From contig JAKFAO010000012.1 in NCBI GenBank assembly GCA_021527695.1, positions 372,001 to 436,000 on the forward strand: a DNA stretch of 64,000 bases, written 5' to 3'. Both the position numbers and the translations under genes were made by a program. This document shows, piece after piece, positions 46,082 to 56,047 of this stretch; the first letter of the stretch is position 1, and each line of letters begins with the position of its first letter. The notes beneath the pieces are model-generated. The model saw only the letters and a program-made list of their open reading frames with translations, had not been told where the DNA came from and made no database searches. Origin of the DNA: Naematelia aurantialba (lineage: Eukaryota > Basidiomycota > Tremellomycetes > Tremellales > Naemateliaceae).

Positions 46082-48034
46082 TCATGCTACGTCCAACTTC
46101 TCATTGACTTCAAAAGTCGTCTTTATCGTCAGCATAAGCACTACCTGGTTCCTCACTACTTGTGGCAGGTAGGCGGCTGCACTGAGATCAAGTACCCAAG
46201 TATCGTCGAAGACTGAAACGCCGTTATATCCGCCAAAGACAAAGATTCGAGCATCGTGCAGAAGTGCGACATGATAGCCTCGTCCAGGAGGAGCGATACC
46301 ACGCGGTGACTTGGTCTCCCATTGAAGCGTGACTAAGCAAATCAGCTTGACTACCTCAAGCACTTACGAGGACTTACCTAGATTAAATAACAGCACGTCC
46401 TGAACATAAGCCTGCCCATTGTGTCCCCCAAGCACAAAGAGATACGAGCCGACCTGGGTAGATGTGTGCGACAAACGATTGTGTTTCTGATCGGTATTAA
46501 CGAGGGTCCAATTCAAGGTGCCTGCCATGGATCAGTCCTCATCTACGTAAGACTCACGAAGATCCAAGATGTGAACATCCGCGAAGCTGGCGTGCCCATC
46601 GCTGCCTCCGAAAACGACCATCTTGTCGCCCACGACATTGGCCGTGTGATACCCCTTCTTCTGAGGGATATCCCCTGTCGTCTTCCACTCCTTCCAAACA
46701 AGATGTGCCAGGTCTGATACATCCAATGCCCAAACGTCATTCAGAGCATCTTGCCCGTTGCCACCTCCAAAGACTACCAGAAAGTTTCGGTACCGTGTTG
46801 TAGTGTGTGCACGTCGTGGTGGAGGCAAGCCACTTCGTTGTATGGATGGCAAGGAAAAACGATGTGAGACTGGTATCAGTAGGTATCCAATCAGTACCTT
46901 CACCTGTATCGAATATCCAAACGTCATTGCTGTAAGATGGGCCATCTCCACCCCCAAAGATCACCAAGTACTCTCCAACCAACGTGGTAGTATGAGCTCT
47001 CAAGGGAGGCAGTTGAGTACCGTGGGTATCGGCAAGGCTCCACAGAAGGGTCTCAGTGTCCAGCCAGGCGACGCCTCTCCAGCACTTCTCGCCATCGACA
47101 CCCCCTATAAACCAAATGCGATCGCCAACGAGAGTTCCCGTGTGTGCACGCAGTGCTTGACCAGGAGGACGCCCGTGGATAGGCAACCGAGAGAAGTACA
47201 AGGCCGACGATGGTGCTCGACTGACATCTGCGAACGGTAACACGGGTCTGATCGTGGTCGTCTTCAGTCCCTCCGGGTGAGCTTGATCACCAGCTTTGGA
47301 AGTGGCCCTTCGCCGCCGACCGGCGACTTCGTCGCCTCCACTACTCGTTTCGTCCGTACCAGGCTCGAGCTTCCCCATCGGCGTTTCCGCCATATTGTTA
47401 ACGGGTGCTGCTCGTCCCGATTCCTCCACACGAGGCTTCTCCAATCCAAACTCTGTTTTTGGAGGTGAGCTGGCATGGAGCGCTTGTATGGGGCCGAGCA
47501 TTATTGTCGAACCGGATCCCAAGGTATACTGCCGTAAACGAGGGCTTGAAGCACGCAGTTCTGTATCTGGCACCATAGTCTGGGCCAAACGACCGGGATA
47601 CGCCATAGGCTCGAGAATCGGGGTGGGATCCGCAGGTGATGGGATGGCCAGCGGTATCATTTTTCGAGAGGAACTGTGGGATATCGAAGGCATCAAGGGT
47701 GTCTCCGCAAGCGATAACGGTGGAAGTGACGACGAGCGCGAAGGCGGAAGGATGTGATCGGCGGGAAGTTTTGCTTCGTCAGAGTCTCTTGGACCGAAAG
47801 ATTCAGAGGTGTTGTACGGAAGCTTGTTCTCTAACGGCAAGCGTGGATGGTGCGCCTGATCGTCCTTGAATAGTGTGGGAGCCCTGTCGGGTTTGCGGAA
47901 CGGGCTCTTAGCTGGAGTGGGCAGTCGTCGCCGGGCGGACGATGAGGAGCTCGAAGTGTGACTACGCTGCTGGCCGCCGCCTGCACAACACACTCAGTTC
48001 GACAACAATGCGCTCTCTCACCATCAGGGTTCAT
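46082..48034 (-). CDS. Kelch-repeat beta-propeller protein
   Basis: Start MNPDG, then (40-nt intron) a disordered Ser/Pro/Arg-rich region of about 270 residues, followed by at least five kelch repeats. The repeats carry the expected GG plus Trp/Tyr blades: VGDRIWFIGGVDG, VGEYLVIFGGGDG, RNFLVVFGGGNG, VGDKMVVFGGSDG, VGSYLFVLGGHNG and DARIFVFGGYNG. Each blade begins with an Arg-x-His motif (RAHT, GYHT, GYHV). Kelch propellers are protein-binding platforms; in fungi this layout occurs in Tea1/Kel1-like polarity factors and others. The C-terminal end after the last blade is uncertain. It diverges from RMP1 across 209 bp. Confidence 0.75.
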
Positions 48035-48243
48035 TGCTGCAGACGGGTCAAGCAAAGCCTCCTCCGCATTCCGCTGTGATCAAGCTGAGAGACGTTTGGG
48101 TTCGTCCATCACCCGCACCAACTCGCTCTTCACCAAGGTGAATCGAGGGGACCGATCAAAAAATAGTATATGCTGCTGACAGGAGCCAAAAGTTCATATT
48201 ATTTAAAACTTCGACTTCCGTCTTTGTGCTTCTATACAGCAAT
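48035..48243. promoter_or_regulatory. Shared upstream region of the kelch gene and RMP1
   Basis: A 209-bp gap between divergent starts. An AT-rich TATTATTTAAAACT stretch at about 48197 could serve as a core promoter for the plus-strand gene. Confidence 0.4.
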
Positions 48244-48867
48244 ATGACAATCCACTCGTCTGTCATCTCACATCTCGGGATCGAGCTCTCCCTGCTCGCC
48301 ATAGTCAGGCGTCGCTCAGGGAATCAGCATCGCTCCCAAATCTTCATGCAGAGACTTACTGCGGTTGAGCGTACTGGCCGCATTCTGCAACACTCTCTTG
48401 CCAAGGGCTCTCCTCGATCAGGTCTGCTGCACAAGGTGAACATATCGCACTTTCCGAGCTGACCCCAGATGAGGGCAACCATTTTGATCGCAGCGAGAGC
48501 AAGCATGTGTATCGTCGACCTCAAACACTTCTTACCCTTACACACCTTGCTGCTCGCTATTTTCGCTCGTCTGTTCACTATAGCTACTTGCCTCTTGGCA
48601 GAAGAAGTCAAACCCGCGTTCGCTCTAGGTCACCTAGCCAGTCAGCCCTCTCGAATTGCAGCCACTCGGCTCGGAAGCCCGTCCACTCTGTCAAGGGGCT
48701 TGCCCATCCCGGGTGGACCCACTTCAAATGATACTATCTCCGTTTGGCAGGGAGCCCCCCCTCGCGGCACATTGTCACCGGCACCTGTTGTTGCGAAGGA
48801 CGATCAGCCTTTAAGAGATCGGAGAACAAAGAGACGCAAAGACGAGATCGATGACATCTTCGCATAG
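48244..48867 (+). CDS. RMP1: RMP1-like subunit of RNase MRP
   Basis: Probable orthologue of yeast Rmp1, the RNase MRP-specific protein needed for pre-rRNA processing (animal relative: NEPRO). The evidence is three blocks. An N-terminal helix carries RRRSGNQHRSQIFMQRL, where the family has Arg-Asn-Gln-His-Arg. After a 33-nt intron comes the hydrophobic helix HFLPLHTLLLAIFARLFTI. The short C-terminal signature is RRKDEIDDIFA. The size (about 195 residues) fits. The family is poorly conserved, so this call rests on these motifs and their order. Confidence 0.65.
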
Positions 48868-48889
48868 AACAACAACATAATACAAATAT

Positions 48890-50902
48890 TCACGCAAGAT
48901 TGTCCCACAATTTACACACCTCCATTGCAGTTGGCCGATTCTCAGGGGCCGGATCGACCATGGCCTTGATCACCTGTCTGATCTCGTCCGGTAGGATATC
49001 GCATCCGTCAAGGTACAACATGGCAGGACTGCCATCCGCGTATGGCTGAGGCTGAGGCGGCGTACGAGGTGGCGGACGAGGATCGTCCAAGACCGGCGGG
49101 GGAGTGGCTATGGCATCGGATGCCCGACCATTGCCGTTCTCCGCGAGCAACATAGCAATTGGTCCCTGCGACGGATGCTGGGCCCATGACGCCGGGTTTC
49201 TTGTGGCTGTGAGAGACAAAGCACCTCGAAGAGATTCGGTCGACGACATCCGCCCCAATTTCGGTCTACTGTCGATGGTCGGCACTCGGAGTGATCCGGC
49301 CCTCTTGACGGTGACCGTTACCTCCTCTCGCCAGGCAGATGGGTATGGACTGTTCGAGACGCTTGATGGCTCCGTTCCCACCCTTGAGAGACGCTCTCTC
49401 TCTTCATACCGCCATAACGCTCCTTTGCGGACGTGATGCATCATCTCCACGGCTCGACTGCCTCGATAAGGCTCTCTTCCGCTTATACATTGATATAGAG
49501 TTGCGCCGAGAGCGAAGACATCAACGGGGAAGGAGAAAACGCGAGTGGGGTCCACCAACTCCGGCGGTGAGAATGGTAGCGTCCCTAGTCCTAGGCCATC
49601 GATAGGTGGATGTGCGGGATGGACAAGGAGAGAAGAGCCGAAATCGGAAAGGCGAAGATGCAGATCGTGGGTGAGCAAAAGGTTTCCGGGCTTGACATCA
49701 GCGTGAAGGACGCCTTTTGAGTGGACCCATTCCAGAGCCTTCGCAGCTTCCCTCGCCCAACGCCACCACAATTGCTTTCCCACCAGATCCGGGGTCAAGC
49801 GTAGAAACTGATCGAGAGTTCCCATTGGGCAGTATTCGAGAAGTAGGGCAAGCCTTGATATCGATGGCAAATGGTCAATCCTGGCTGTTTGAGCCAGTGA
49901 CGGAAGTGAGGGGAAAGAGCCCAAGGTCGACACTGACTCGGCAGCGTTGATGCTCGATGATCGATGCCGCGTGGAAGGTTGTGCATCCGAGATGGACCGA
50001 GAATGACTGCTATGGCGATCCTCGCGATCCTCTTTGACTGCGACCAGTTTGAGTATGTAGACGCTCCCTTCCCCGATCGGTGGTCGACCGTCGTTTATCT
50101 CTTTTGCCTTGAGCCTGTTGAGGAAAAAGGCTTCCCGGAGACCCAAGGTTTGTGACTCGCGGTCTGGTGCCATACGTTTGATGGCGCACAAACGCCATGT
50201 TCCATCCATACCACCATCGTCGTTCACCCTAGCACTTGGACAAGCCACTGGCTCACAATCGTTGCCTTTGCGGCGCTTATATGAGCCCAAATAGACAGTG
50301 GCGTACCGTCCGCTACCAAGCAGATAGGTCTTACTCGGAGCAAAGCGCATGTCGATATCTTCAGCAGATGGGGGATGCGGTGGTTGCCATGAAGGGAGGG
50401 ACGTTGACGCCGGTAGTATCGGAGATTGGTGAAGAGGCGATAATGGTTCTTTGGAGCTGATTGGTACATCCAGTGGTGGAGGACGCTGGATGCTGGATGA
50501 ACGAGAGAGATTCAGCGGAGAAGGCGTGACGAGGGGGCGCGATGGGATGGATGCAGAATCGAAGGAACCAGACGGCTTGGGCGACCATCGCAACAGATTG
50601 CCAAATTCCTCCGATTGCGAAGACGGTGTTGGGAGTAAAAGTGGACGTGGAGGAGGGATATCTGGCGCCCATGACGCCGAGAACAAGTCATTGCGAGAAG
50701 AGACGGAGTCCGAGCGAGGCTTGGTTGTCATTACAGCTTTGAATGTAGGCGTCAGGTCATAATTATAGGAGGCTGCCAAATGGTTCATTCGTCTAACTAG
50801 CTTCACGTCATCATCCATCAGGTCTGCCTGTTTTTGCTTCCGTTGATCGCTCGTGAGCATGATGCATACAACTGCCGTTTTTAATTTGTCATTCAAAATC
50901 AT
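48890..50902 (-). CDS. Unclassified serine/threonine kinase with HAD in place of HRD
   Basis: Single-exon gene of up to 670 residues. Residues 1-190 are disordered. The kinase domain shows LGSGRYATVYLGSYK, the Lys in LCAIKRM, a long Ser-rich insert, LLLEYCPMGTLDQFL, the catalytic loop VLHADVKPGNLLL and the metal-binding SDFGSSLL, then LGTLPFSPPEL and DVFALGATLYQCISG. The Arg of the usual HRD is Ala; Asp, Lys and Asn are all present, so it should be active without the Arg-dependent activation-loop switch. A long Pro-rich insert precedes the last helix. The annotated start ATG overlaps the stop of the upstream STIMATE gene, so a later Met (50860 or 50818) may be the true start. Confidence 0.8.
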   Translation of the reverse strand: MILNDKLKTAVVCIMLTSDQRKQKQADLMDDDVKLVRRMNHLAASYNYDLTPTFKAVMTTKPRSDSVSSRNDLFSASWAPDIPPPRPLLLPTPSSQSEEFGNLLRWSPKPSGSFDSASIPSRPLVTPSPLNLSRSSSIQRPPPLDVPISSKEPLSPLHQSPILPASTSLPSWQPPHPPSAEDIDMRFAPSKTYLLGSGRYATVYLGSYKRRKGNDCEPVACPSARVNDDGGMDGTWRLCAIKRMAPDRESQTLGLREAFFLNRLKAKEINDGRPPIGEGSVYILKLVAVKEDREDRHSSHSRSISDAQPSTRHRSSSINAAESVSTLGSFPSLPSLAQTARIDHLPSISRLALLLEYCPMGTLDQFLRLTPDLVGKQLWWRWAREAAKALEWVHSKGVLHADVKPGNLLLTHDLHLRLSDFGSSLLVHPAHPPIDGLGLGTLPFSPPELVDPTRVFSFPVDVFALGATLYQCISGREPYRGSRAVEMMHHVRKGALWRYEERERLSRVGTEPSSVSNSPYPSAWREEVTVTVKRAGSLRVPTIDSRPKLGRMSSTESLRGALSLTATRNPASWAQHPSQGPIAMLLAENGNGRASDAIATPPPVLDDPRPPPRTPPQPQPYADGSPAMLYLDGCDILPDEIRQVIKAMVDPAPENRPTAMEVCKLWDNLA

Positions 50903-52046
50903 CGACTGATGTTCATGAGCCCAAGTCCATTTCCACTGGAAGTCGAGCCTCCACGGCGACCATGTGGACTGAGGCTTCGACGAGCCTCCCGCTGGGCGGC
51001 TTCGCTCGTGCGAGATGCCGAAAGACCGTCATCGTGCAAGGTGTCGGGTGAGGGCGCTCCCGAGCGAGCAAACTCGGGATGCGCCAGATTTTTCCAAATC
51101 GGACTGCCAGCACGGGAACTGGCACCAGTTGAGCCATAGCCATCTGGCGTGGCTGCGCGAAGTGGAGTATTCGGGGTGAGAGGCGAAGTTGGCGTCGCCT
51201 TAGTTGGAGCGTCACCGTCGTTGTCCGCAGGTAGGCTGACGTATTCAGCTGTCTTTCCGGCTTTGACAATCTGGTCGATGACGCAGAACTGAACGACATT
51301 CATAACAAGAGGGAAAATCGCCATGACGAAGACCACTTGCGCGTTCGGCGAGAGAAAGCCGAGAACCGCATAGCTAAAACGAAGCAAGGCGGGCGATATA
51401 CCTGGTAAGACCAGGGGAAGAAGAACAGCGAGTTTCATAGTGATGATCGCCAATAGATAGGGGAGAAGTTGTTTCCACCAACTTATAGGTTAGCTGTATC
51501 TAGGAGCAGACGTACAATAGCATTTGTGGCGGAGTGCCATATGCTCCGCTGAGGAACCCCTTGAGACCGAGACGCTTAGAAAGAAACCAAGTAAAAGCTT
51601 TGACAGCGATGTAAAAGATTCCGACGCCTTCCGTTAGAAAAGACAACGGATAACTTGCCTATCGTCGTATCTATCAATACGTTGAGAAAATACAAGGAGC
51701 AAGGGTTATTGGACACTGCACGGGCGACCAAGTCGGAGATCTGAGGGCTGTTAGCGACGGGGATAAAGAGAACTTGCCAGGACATTTGAAGCGTGAACGA
51801 TGCCCTGGCCAACCAGCTGCTTGCTAACGTCCATGCTAAACTGCTTCCATGGCCGCTTAGGGGTCTCGAGCTGCCGCTTGAGGATCAAGGAGAAGACGAC
51901 AAAGACGCCCACTGGTCATTAGCCCGCCTCAGCACTGACGCCTAACTCAATGCTTGTACAACCAGGGCAGTCCGACCAAGAAGACGACATTGCGCTGGGT
52001 CAGATGCTGGAGGATGGTCGACGACGGGCTGACGGGGAATGTACAT
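50899..52046 (-). CDS. STIMATE-family vacuolar/ER membrane protein
   Basis: Member of the STIMATE/TMEM110 family, to which the yeast vacuolar membrane protein YPL162C belongs; animal STIMATE regulates store-operated calcium entry. After a short leader the protein reads CRLLGRTALVVQAL, then (intron) a hydrophobic span VGVFVVFSLILKRQLETPKRP with DVSKQLVGQG. The family hallmark NPCSLYFLNVLIDTTI is followed by GVGIFYIAVKAFTW and two more spans (LLPLVLPGISPALLRFSY; VVFVMAIFPLVMNVVQF). The C-terminal 130 residues are Ser/Pro/Gly-rich and cytosolic. The stop TGA overlaps the ATG of the next kinase. Confidence 0.8.
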
Positions 52047-52374
52047 TGCGAATTGATGGGCAATGTGGGTAGCGTCTCAACAAGAGAGATGGGACTGGGC
52101 CACGCGTGGGCCACGTGGTGCCTTCTGCCTACCTCGTTTTTTCTCCGTTTAATTTCTTCTTTGCAAACCAAACGATCCTCTTCCAGCTGTCAAGGTCAGT
52201 CTCACTACTTCTATCTATCAACTGCTTCTCAATGATGTACCGCACTGGGCACTGAGCTTCTTACTTGATTAAAAGCGCTTCTCAATCGAGCAGATTGGGG
52301 CGAGCCTAGAAAACTCGTGGCTGAGAGAAACAGCTGAACACGCCTGTTTCCGCGAATCTCGCTGATTGATACAG

Positions 52375-53268
52375 ATGTCCGACGTCCTGGGGGCTATACA
52401 AACAGCGCTCGAAGCGACAGCGGCGGTCGATGTCCCAAACCTCGAAACCACGGATGGCATATCGCTGCTTCTCCTTCGACCGCAACTGCTACTCTCTTCC
52501 TTGCAGAAATTGATCATTGTCCTCGCGTACAAGCTCCTTTCGAGGGAAGAGATAGCGCCTACTGTCCGCTCACTGAAAGCCCCGCGCATTTCAGCAAGCG
52601 TGCTCAACAGTGTTCGTGGCGAACTGCTTCTCAACACGGAACTCATCGATAAAGTGCGCTCTCTTGAAAGCAAGCTGGATTATCAGATACGCAAACTCAT
52701 AAACCTGGTCTCCGCCCCGATCGAAGCAGTGGAGGATGACCCGTTATCATTCCGATCCAACCCCAAGGCCATGATGAAAGTTGGGACGGTCCCTCGTTCT
52801 GCCGACAACGTATATCGTCCGCCACGAGTGGCCGCTGTGCCTTTTGATGCCAAACAACGCAAGGAGCGCCGAGCTCCAGCGTTGTTGTCCGAATTCGCGG
52901 CGACGATAGATAATCTCCCAATTATAGAGTCCTCGTCTGGTCTCTCCACTCGTCCAACTAGTCGTCATAGCAATTCTGTCTCTGCCGCGCGGGCTGCCGA
53001 ACTGTCTCGCATGAGCCAGTTTGAGGAGGAGAACTTCACCAGACTTGTGACAACAAAGCAGGCGGCCAAGCGGAGGAGGGAGGATGAAGAGGCTTTGGCA
53101 CTTGGCTACGGCGTGGGTGGGAGAGGTCGAGCACGACGCCAGAACGGCTTAGAAGCAGAATTAGAGGGCGTGCTGGGTGAGCGTGGGTCAGGGGCTTGGG
53201 AGAGCGTATCAAAGGACTTGGGCAGACAAGCACGACAACGAGAAGGCAAGAGAAGGAAAGGAGAGTAA
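52375..53268 (+). CDS. LCP5: LCP5/neuroguidin, SSU processome factor
   Basis: Sas10/Utp3/C1D-family protein of the small-subunit processome, needed for early 18S rRNA maturation; the animal relative is neuroguidin. One exon of 297 residues. The N-terminal half is the helical Sas10/C1D domain (ISLLLLRPQLLLSSLQKLI; KVRSLESKLDYQIRKLI). It is followed by the family segment DDPLSFRSNPKAMM and YRPPRVAAVPFD, then a low-complexity region and a highly basic C-terminus (KQAAKRRRED; GKRRKGE) that probably acts as a nucleolar signal. An acceptor-like ATACAG directly precedes the ATG, so a leader intron is possible. JIP5, another ribosome-biogenesis gene, follows 184 bp downstream on the same strand. Confidence 0.87.
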   Translation: MSDVLGAIQTALEATAAVDVPNLETTDGISLLLLRPQLLLSSLQKLIIVLAYKLLSREEIAPTVRSLKAPRISASVLNSVRGELLLNTELIDKVRSLESKLDYQIRKLINLVSAPIEAVEDDPLSFRSNPKAMMKVGTVPRSADNVYRPPRVAAVPFDAKQRKERRAPALLSEFAATIDNLPIIESSSGLSTRPTSRHSNSVSAARAAELSRMSQFEEENFTRLVTTKQAAKRRREDEEALALGYGVGGRGRARRQNGLEAELEGVLGERGSGAWESVSKDLGRQARQREGKRRKGE

Positions 53269-53452
53269 TCTTACAACATGTATATAATAGAACCATGTAT
53301 TATTCCTTCATCTGTGACAATGCTCATCGCCAACACAACGATGTCGGTGTTGGCCCAAGGGTGGGATATGATGTGGCATTCGCGGCCTCCTGCTGCCATT
53401 CCGGGAACCTTGCTGTCGGGTTCCTCGCTTTTGCTCGTCAGTGTCATGCAGG

Positions 53453-54661
53453 ATGCCCGATATCAAACTGAGGAATCAGGTAGGTCGTCACACACCGGTC
53501 CAAGCTCATCTCGTCAGCCTTTCGACATCGACTTCCATCCTCAGTCGCCTATCATATACGCTACTGTTTTGACGGGAGAAGTCAAAGCCTTTCGGTACGA
53601 TGAAGATGGTGTCGCTTCATCCTCTTGGTCGGTCCGACCCACGAGACGAGCAGCCAGAAGTGTCAGTGCAGCAGCCACTGGCGATGCAATATGGGTCGGA
53701 GCTAAAAGTGGGGCATTAATGTGGGCATACACATACGTGGCAGAGCTCATGGTAGTCAATTAGGAACTACTGAAGGAGCGGTGATCGCTCAGCGCGAAGC
53801 ACACGAGTGAGTGGAGTTGCCGACCGCGCTTAAGCAGAACGGCTGTAAACCGAGTGAAATGCATCTCTCCTCAGCTTGTGGTTTCTGGTGACGATGCAGG
53901 GGTGATCAAGGTATGTATGCTGTGGTGGGTTCCCGGCTCATGTAGCAGTTTTGGGATCCCCGTCATCCCGACTGCATTCGAACCTACTCTCAACATTTCG
54001 ACTACATATCAGACTTTGCATACTTTGATGACAAACAGCATTTGGTGTCAACTTCGTGAGTCAGCAGACGGTGCTGCTGACGACAGGGGCGATGGGCACC
54101 TATCGGTTATAGACGTCCGGTCAAACAAACCTTCGCCCTTGGCAGTATCCGACGACCAAGAGGACGAGCTGCTATCCATCGTTTCCATTAAGAACGACAC
54201 CAAGGCTATTGTGGGCACTGGGCTAGGCATTCTCTCCGTTTGGAATAGAAAACATGGATGGGGTGATTGTGCGTGTCCGCCTGACTGTGCTTACGCAGGC
54301 GTGGATCGCATCCCGGGACACCCTGCGTCCGTAGATGCCCTGATTGCTCTCACGCCGGACATCATCGCCTCGGGGTCAGAGGACGGTATGATTCGCGTCA
54401 CTCAAATACAACCGCACAAGTTTCGTGAGTGATACATGCTGGAAGGCGCTCACGACAGTGGGTGTGATTGCCACACACGACGAATATCCTATCGAGAGGC
54501 TGGCGCTGGACTCTCAAGGGCACTGGCTTGGGAGCGTCAGCCACGATGAGTGCGTCAAACTCACCAATGTGCAGAATCTTTTCGAAGAGAGTGACGACGA
54601 GGACTCCGATGCAGCGCCAGCGGCTGCAAAGGATAGCGATGACTTCTTCTCCAACTTGTGA
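53453..54661 (+). CDS. JIP5: JIP5/WDR55 WD40 ribosome-biogenesis protein
   Basis: WD40 beta-propeller required for 60S ribosomal subunit formation (yeast Jip5, animal WDR55). The first exon (53453-53479) encodes only MPDIKLRNQ; a 38-nt intron then leads to PFDIDFHPQSPIIYATVLTG, the usual first blade, and SWSVRPTRRAARS. Further blades cover GDAIWVGAKSGAL, VVSGDDAGVIK, LLSIVSIKNDTKAIVGTG and PDIIASGSEDGMIR. The tail is acidic (DDEDSD) and ends DDFFSNL, a typical Jip5 terminus. The stop is 4 bp from the stop of the convergent IBA57 gene. Confidence 0.85.
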
Positions 54662-54665
54662 TGCA

Positions 54666-55731
54666 TTATGATATGGCTGCTGCATATACCTCGCCCTTGC
54701 CCACCCAGATTTCCTCATTCCCAACTTTCAGCGATCCCTCTCCGGCTTGCACTCGGTCCAGATACTCCAATCGGACAAGCCCCAGTCCCATCTGCTCGCT
54801 ACTGTGATTCGCTAGGACCCTGCCTGCGGGACGAGCCTTCGCTCCTGATATAGGATAGTATCGTATCTCGCCGATTGGTCCTCTCACCGGGAGGATGCGT
54901 TTTCTGGTAGCGCCAGTGTGGTAAGTCCGAACGGTGAGCTCCTGACCGAGGTAACATCCTTTGCGGAAGTCGACTATCATCAGTGTGAATAACATGACTG
55001 AACGAACCGCCACCATGCAGGTCCATGCAACTTTCCAATGGCAACGCTGTACCAGGGACGATCTCTTCCGGGCCCTCTGGCACTCCGAGAGTCATCCTTC
55101 GCAGATGGTAGTCCGAAGTCGATGCTGGATCCGCGGACACGGAGGCTGATTGTCAGCATTTCCTGTCTGAACTCACGTTTGGCCCCCTTTGGTATGAGCA
55201 GTTGCACGCCGTCGTACCCCGCCCGGAGATCCCAGCAGCCTATCTCGTCATTGCGCAGGCCAAGGCTTTCAGGTTCGCCATCCCACGACCACTGACTCTC
55301 TGCTGCACCACCGCTCCCTCTCCTCCACATCCGTGTTGGGACTTTAGATCCAGCCATCCCCCATGCCGCCCAAGCGTCCCACTCTTCCGAAACATCCCTT
55401 ATTTGGACTTTGGCGCGTAATTTGAACGGCGGCAGTAGCTTTTGTAATGGCGCCGGATGCTCTCGAGGTGACTCGTGGGTTATGAGATACGTGGAGGGCT
55501 CGACCGGGAAGATGAAGCAGGTGTGCAGAACGCGACCCTTGATAATGAGCCTGCACTCGTGAACAAGCGTACTGATGCGTTTAAAAAACCGCTATATCCA
55601 CCCTTGAGGCCATCGACATCCTTGCAGCTCAGCCCCTTTAGGAACTTTTGTGCATCAGGACCTGAGAGTTGCAGTACAGACTTGTGAGGTAGGTGAGCTA
55701 TGTGTCGCCCGACGATGAGGGAGCTTTTCAT
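54666..55731 (-). CDS. IBA57: IBA57, mitochondrial iron-sulfur cluster assembly factor
   Basis: Folate-binding aminomethyltransferase-like protein that helps make [4Fe-4S] clusters in mitochondria. The signature [17 protein letters not shown] is complete, including the Cys that defines the COG0354/YgfZ family. Upstream blocks are the N-terminal strand [54 protein letters not shown] and the [17 protein letters not shown] segment that leads to the signature. Several short introns. The start [14 protein letters not shown] lacks a long presequence, so an upstream exon or the extra N-terminal Met codons may provide targeting. It shares 316 bp of upstream DNA with MSS4. Confidence 0.88.
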
Positions 55732-56047
55732 GGCAAAGACGAGACAAAGCAGCACCACAGAATAATCGTTTAAATGTTTTGTTTGCTGCTTTTTTGCTCA
55801 GTCTCCGTTTTACCTCCATCCCCATCTTATCTTGCCTTGCCTCTGCCCAAACTTCTTGTTCCCGTCCCTTCGTCCCCTCGTTGCGCCTACCCTCTGCCGC
55901 TGCTCGACTGGCTCTCGATCTACAGCCTTCCGCTCGTCTTTCTTTGGTTTCTTGGACTTGCCGAATCTCGCCCCCAGCTCCTTCCCCTTCCCGGCTTCTG
56001 AACCGAACCGGACCGAAACAGCCAGCTCGACTCGCCCCGCTATCATC

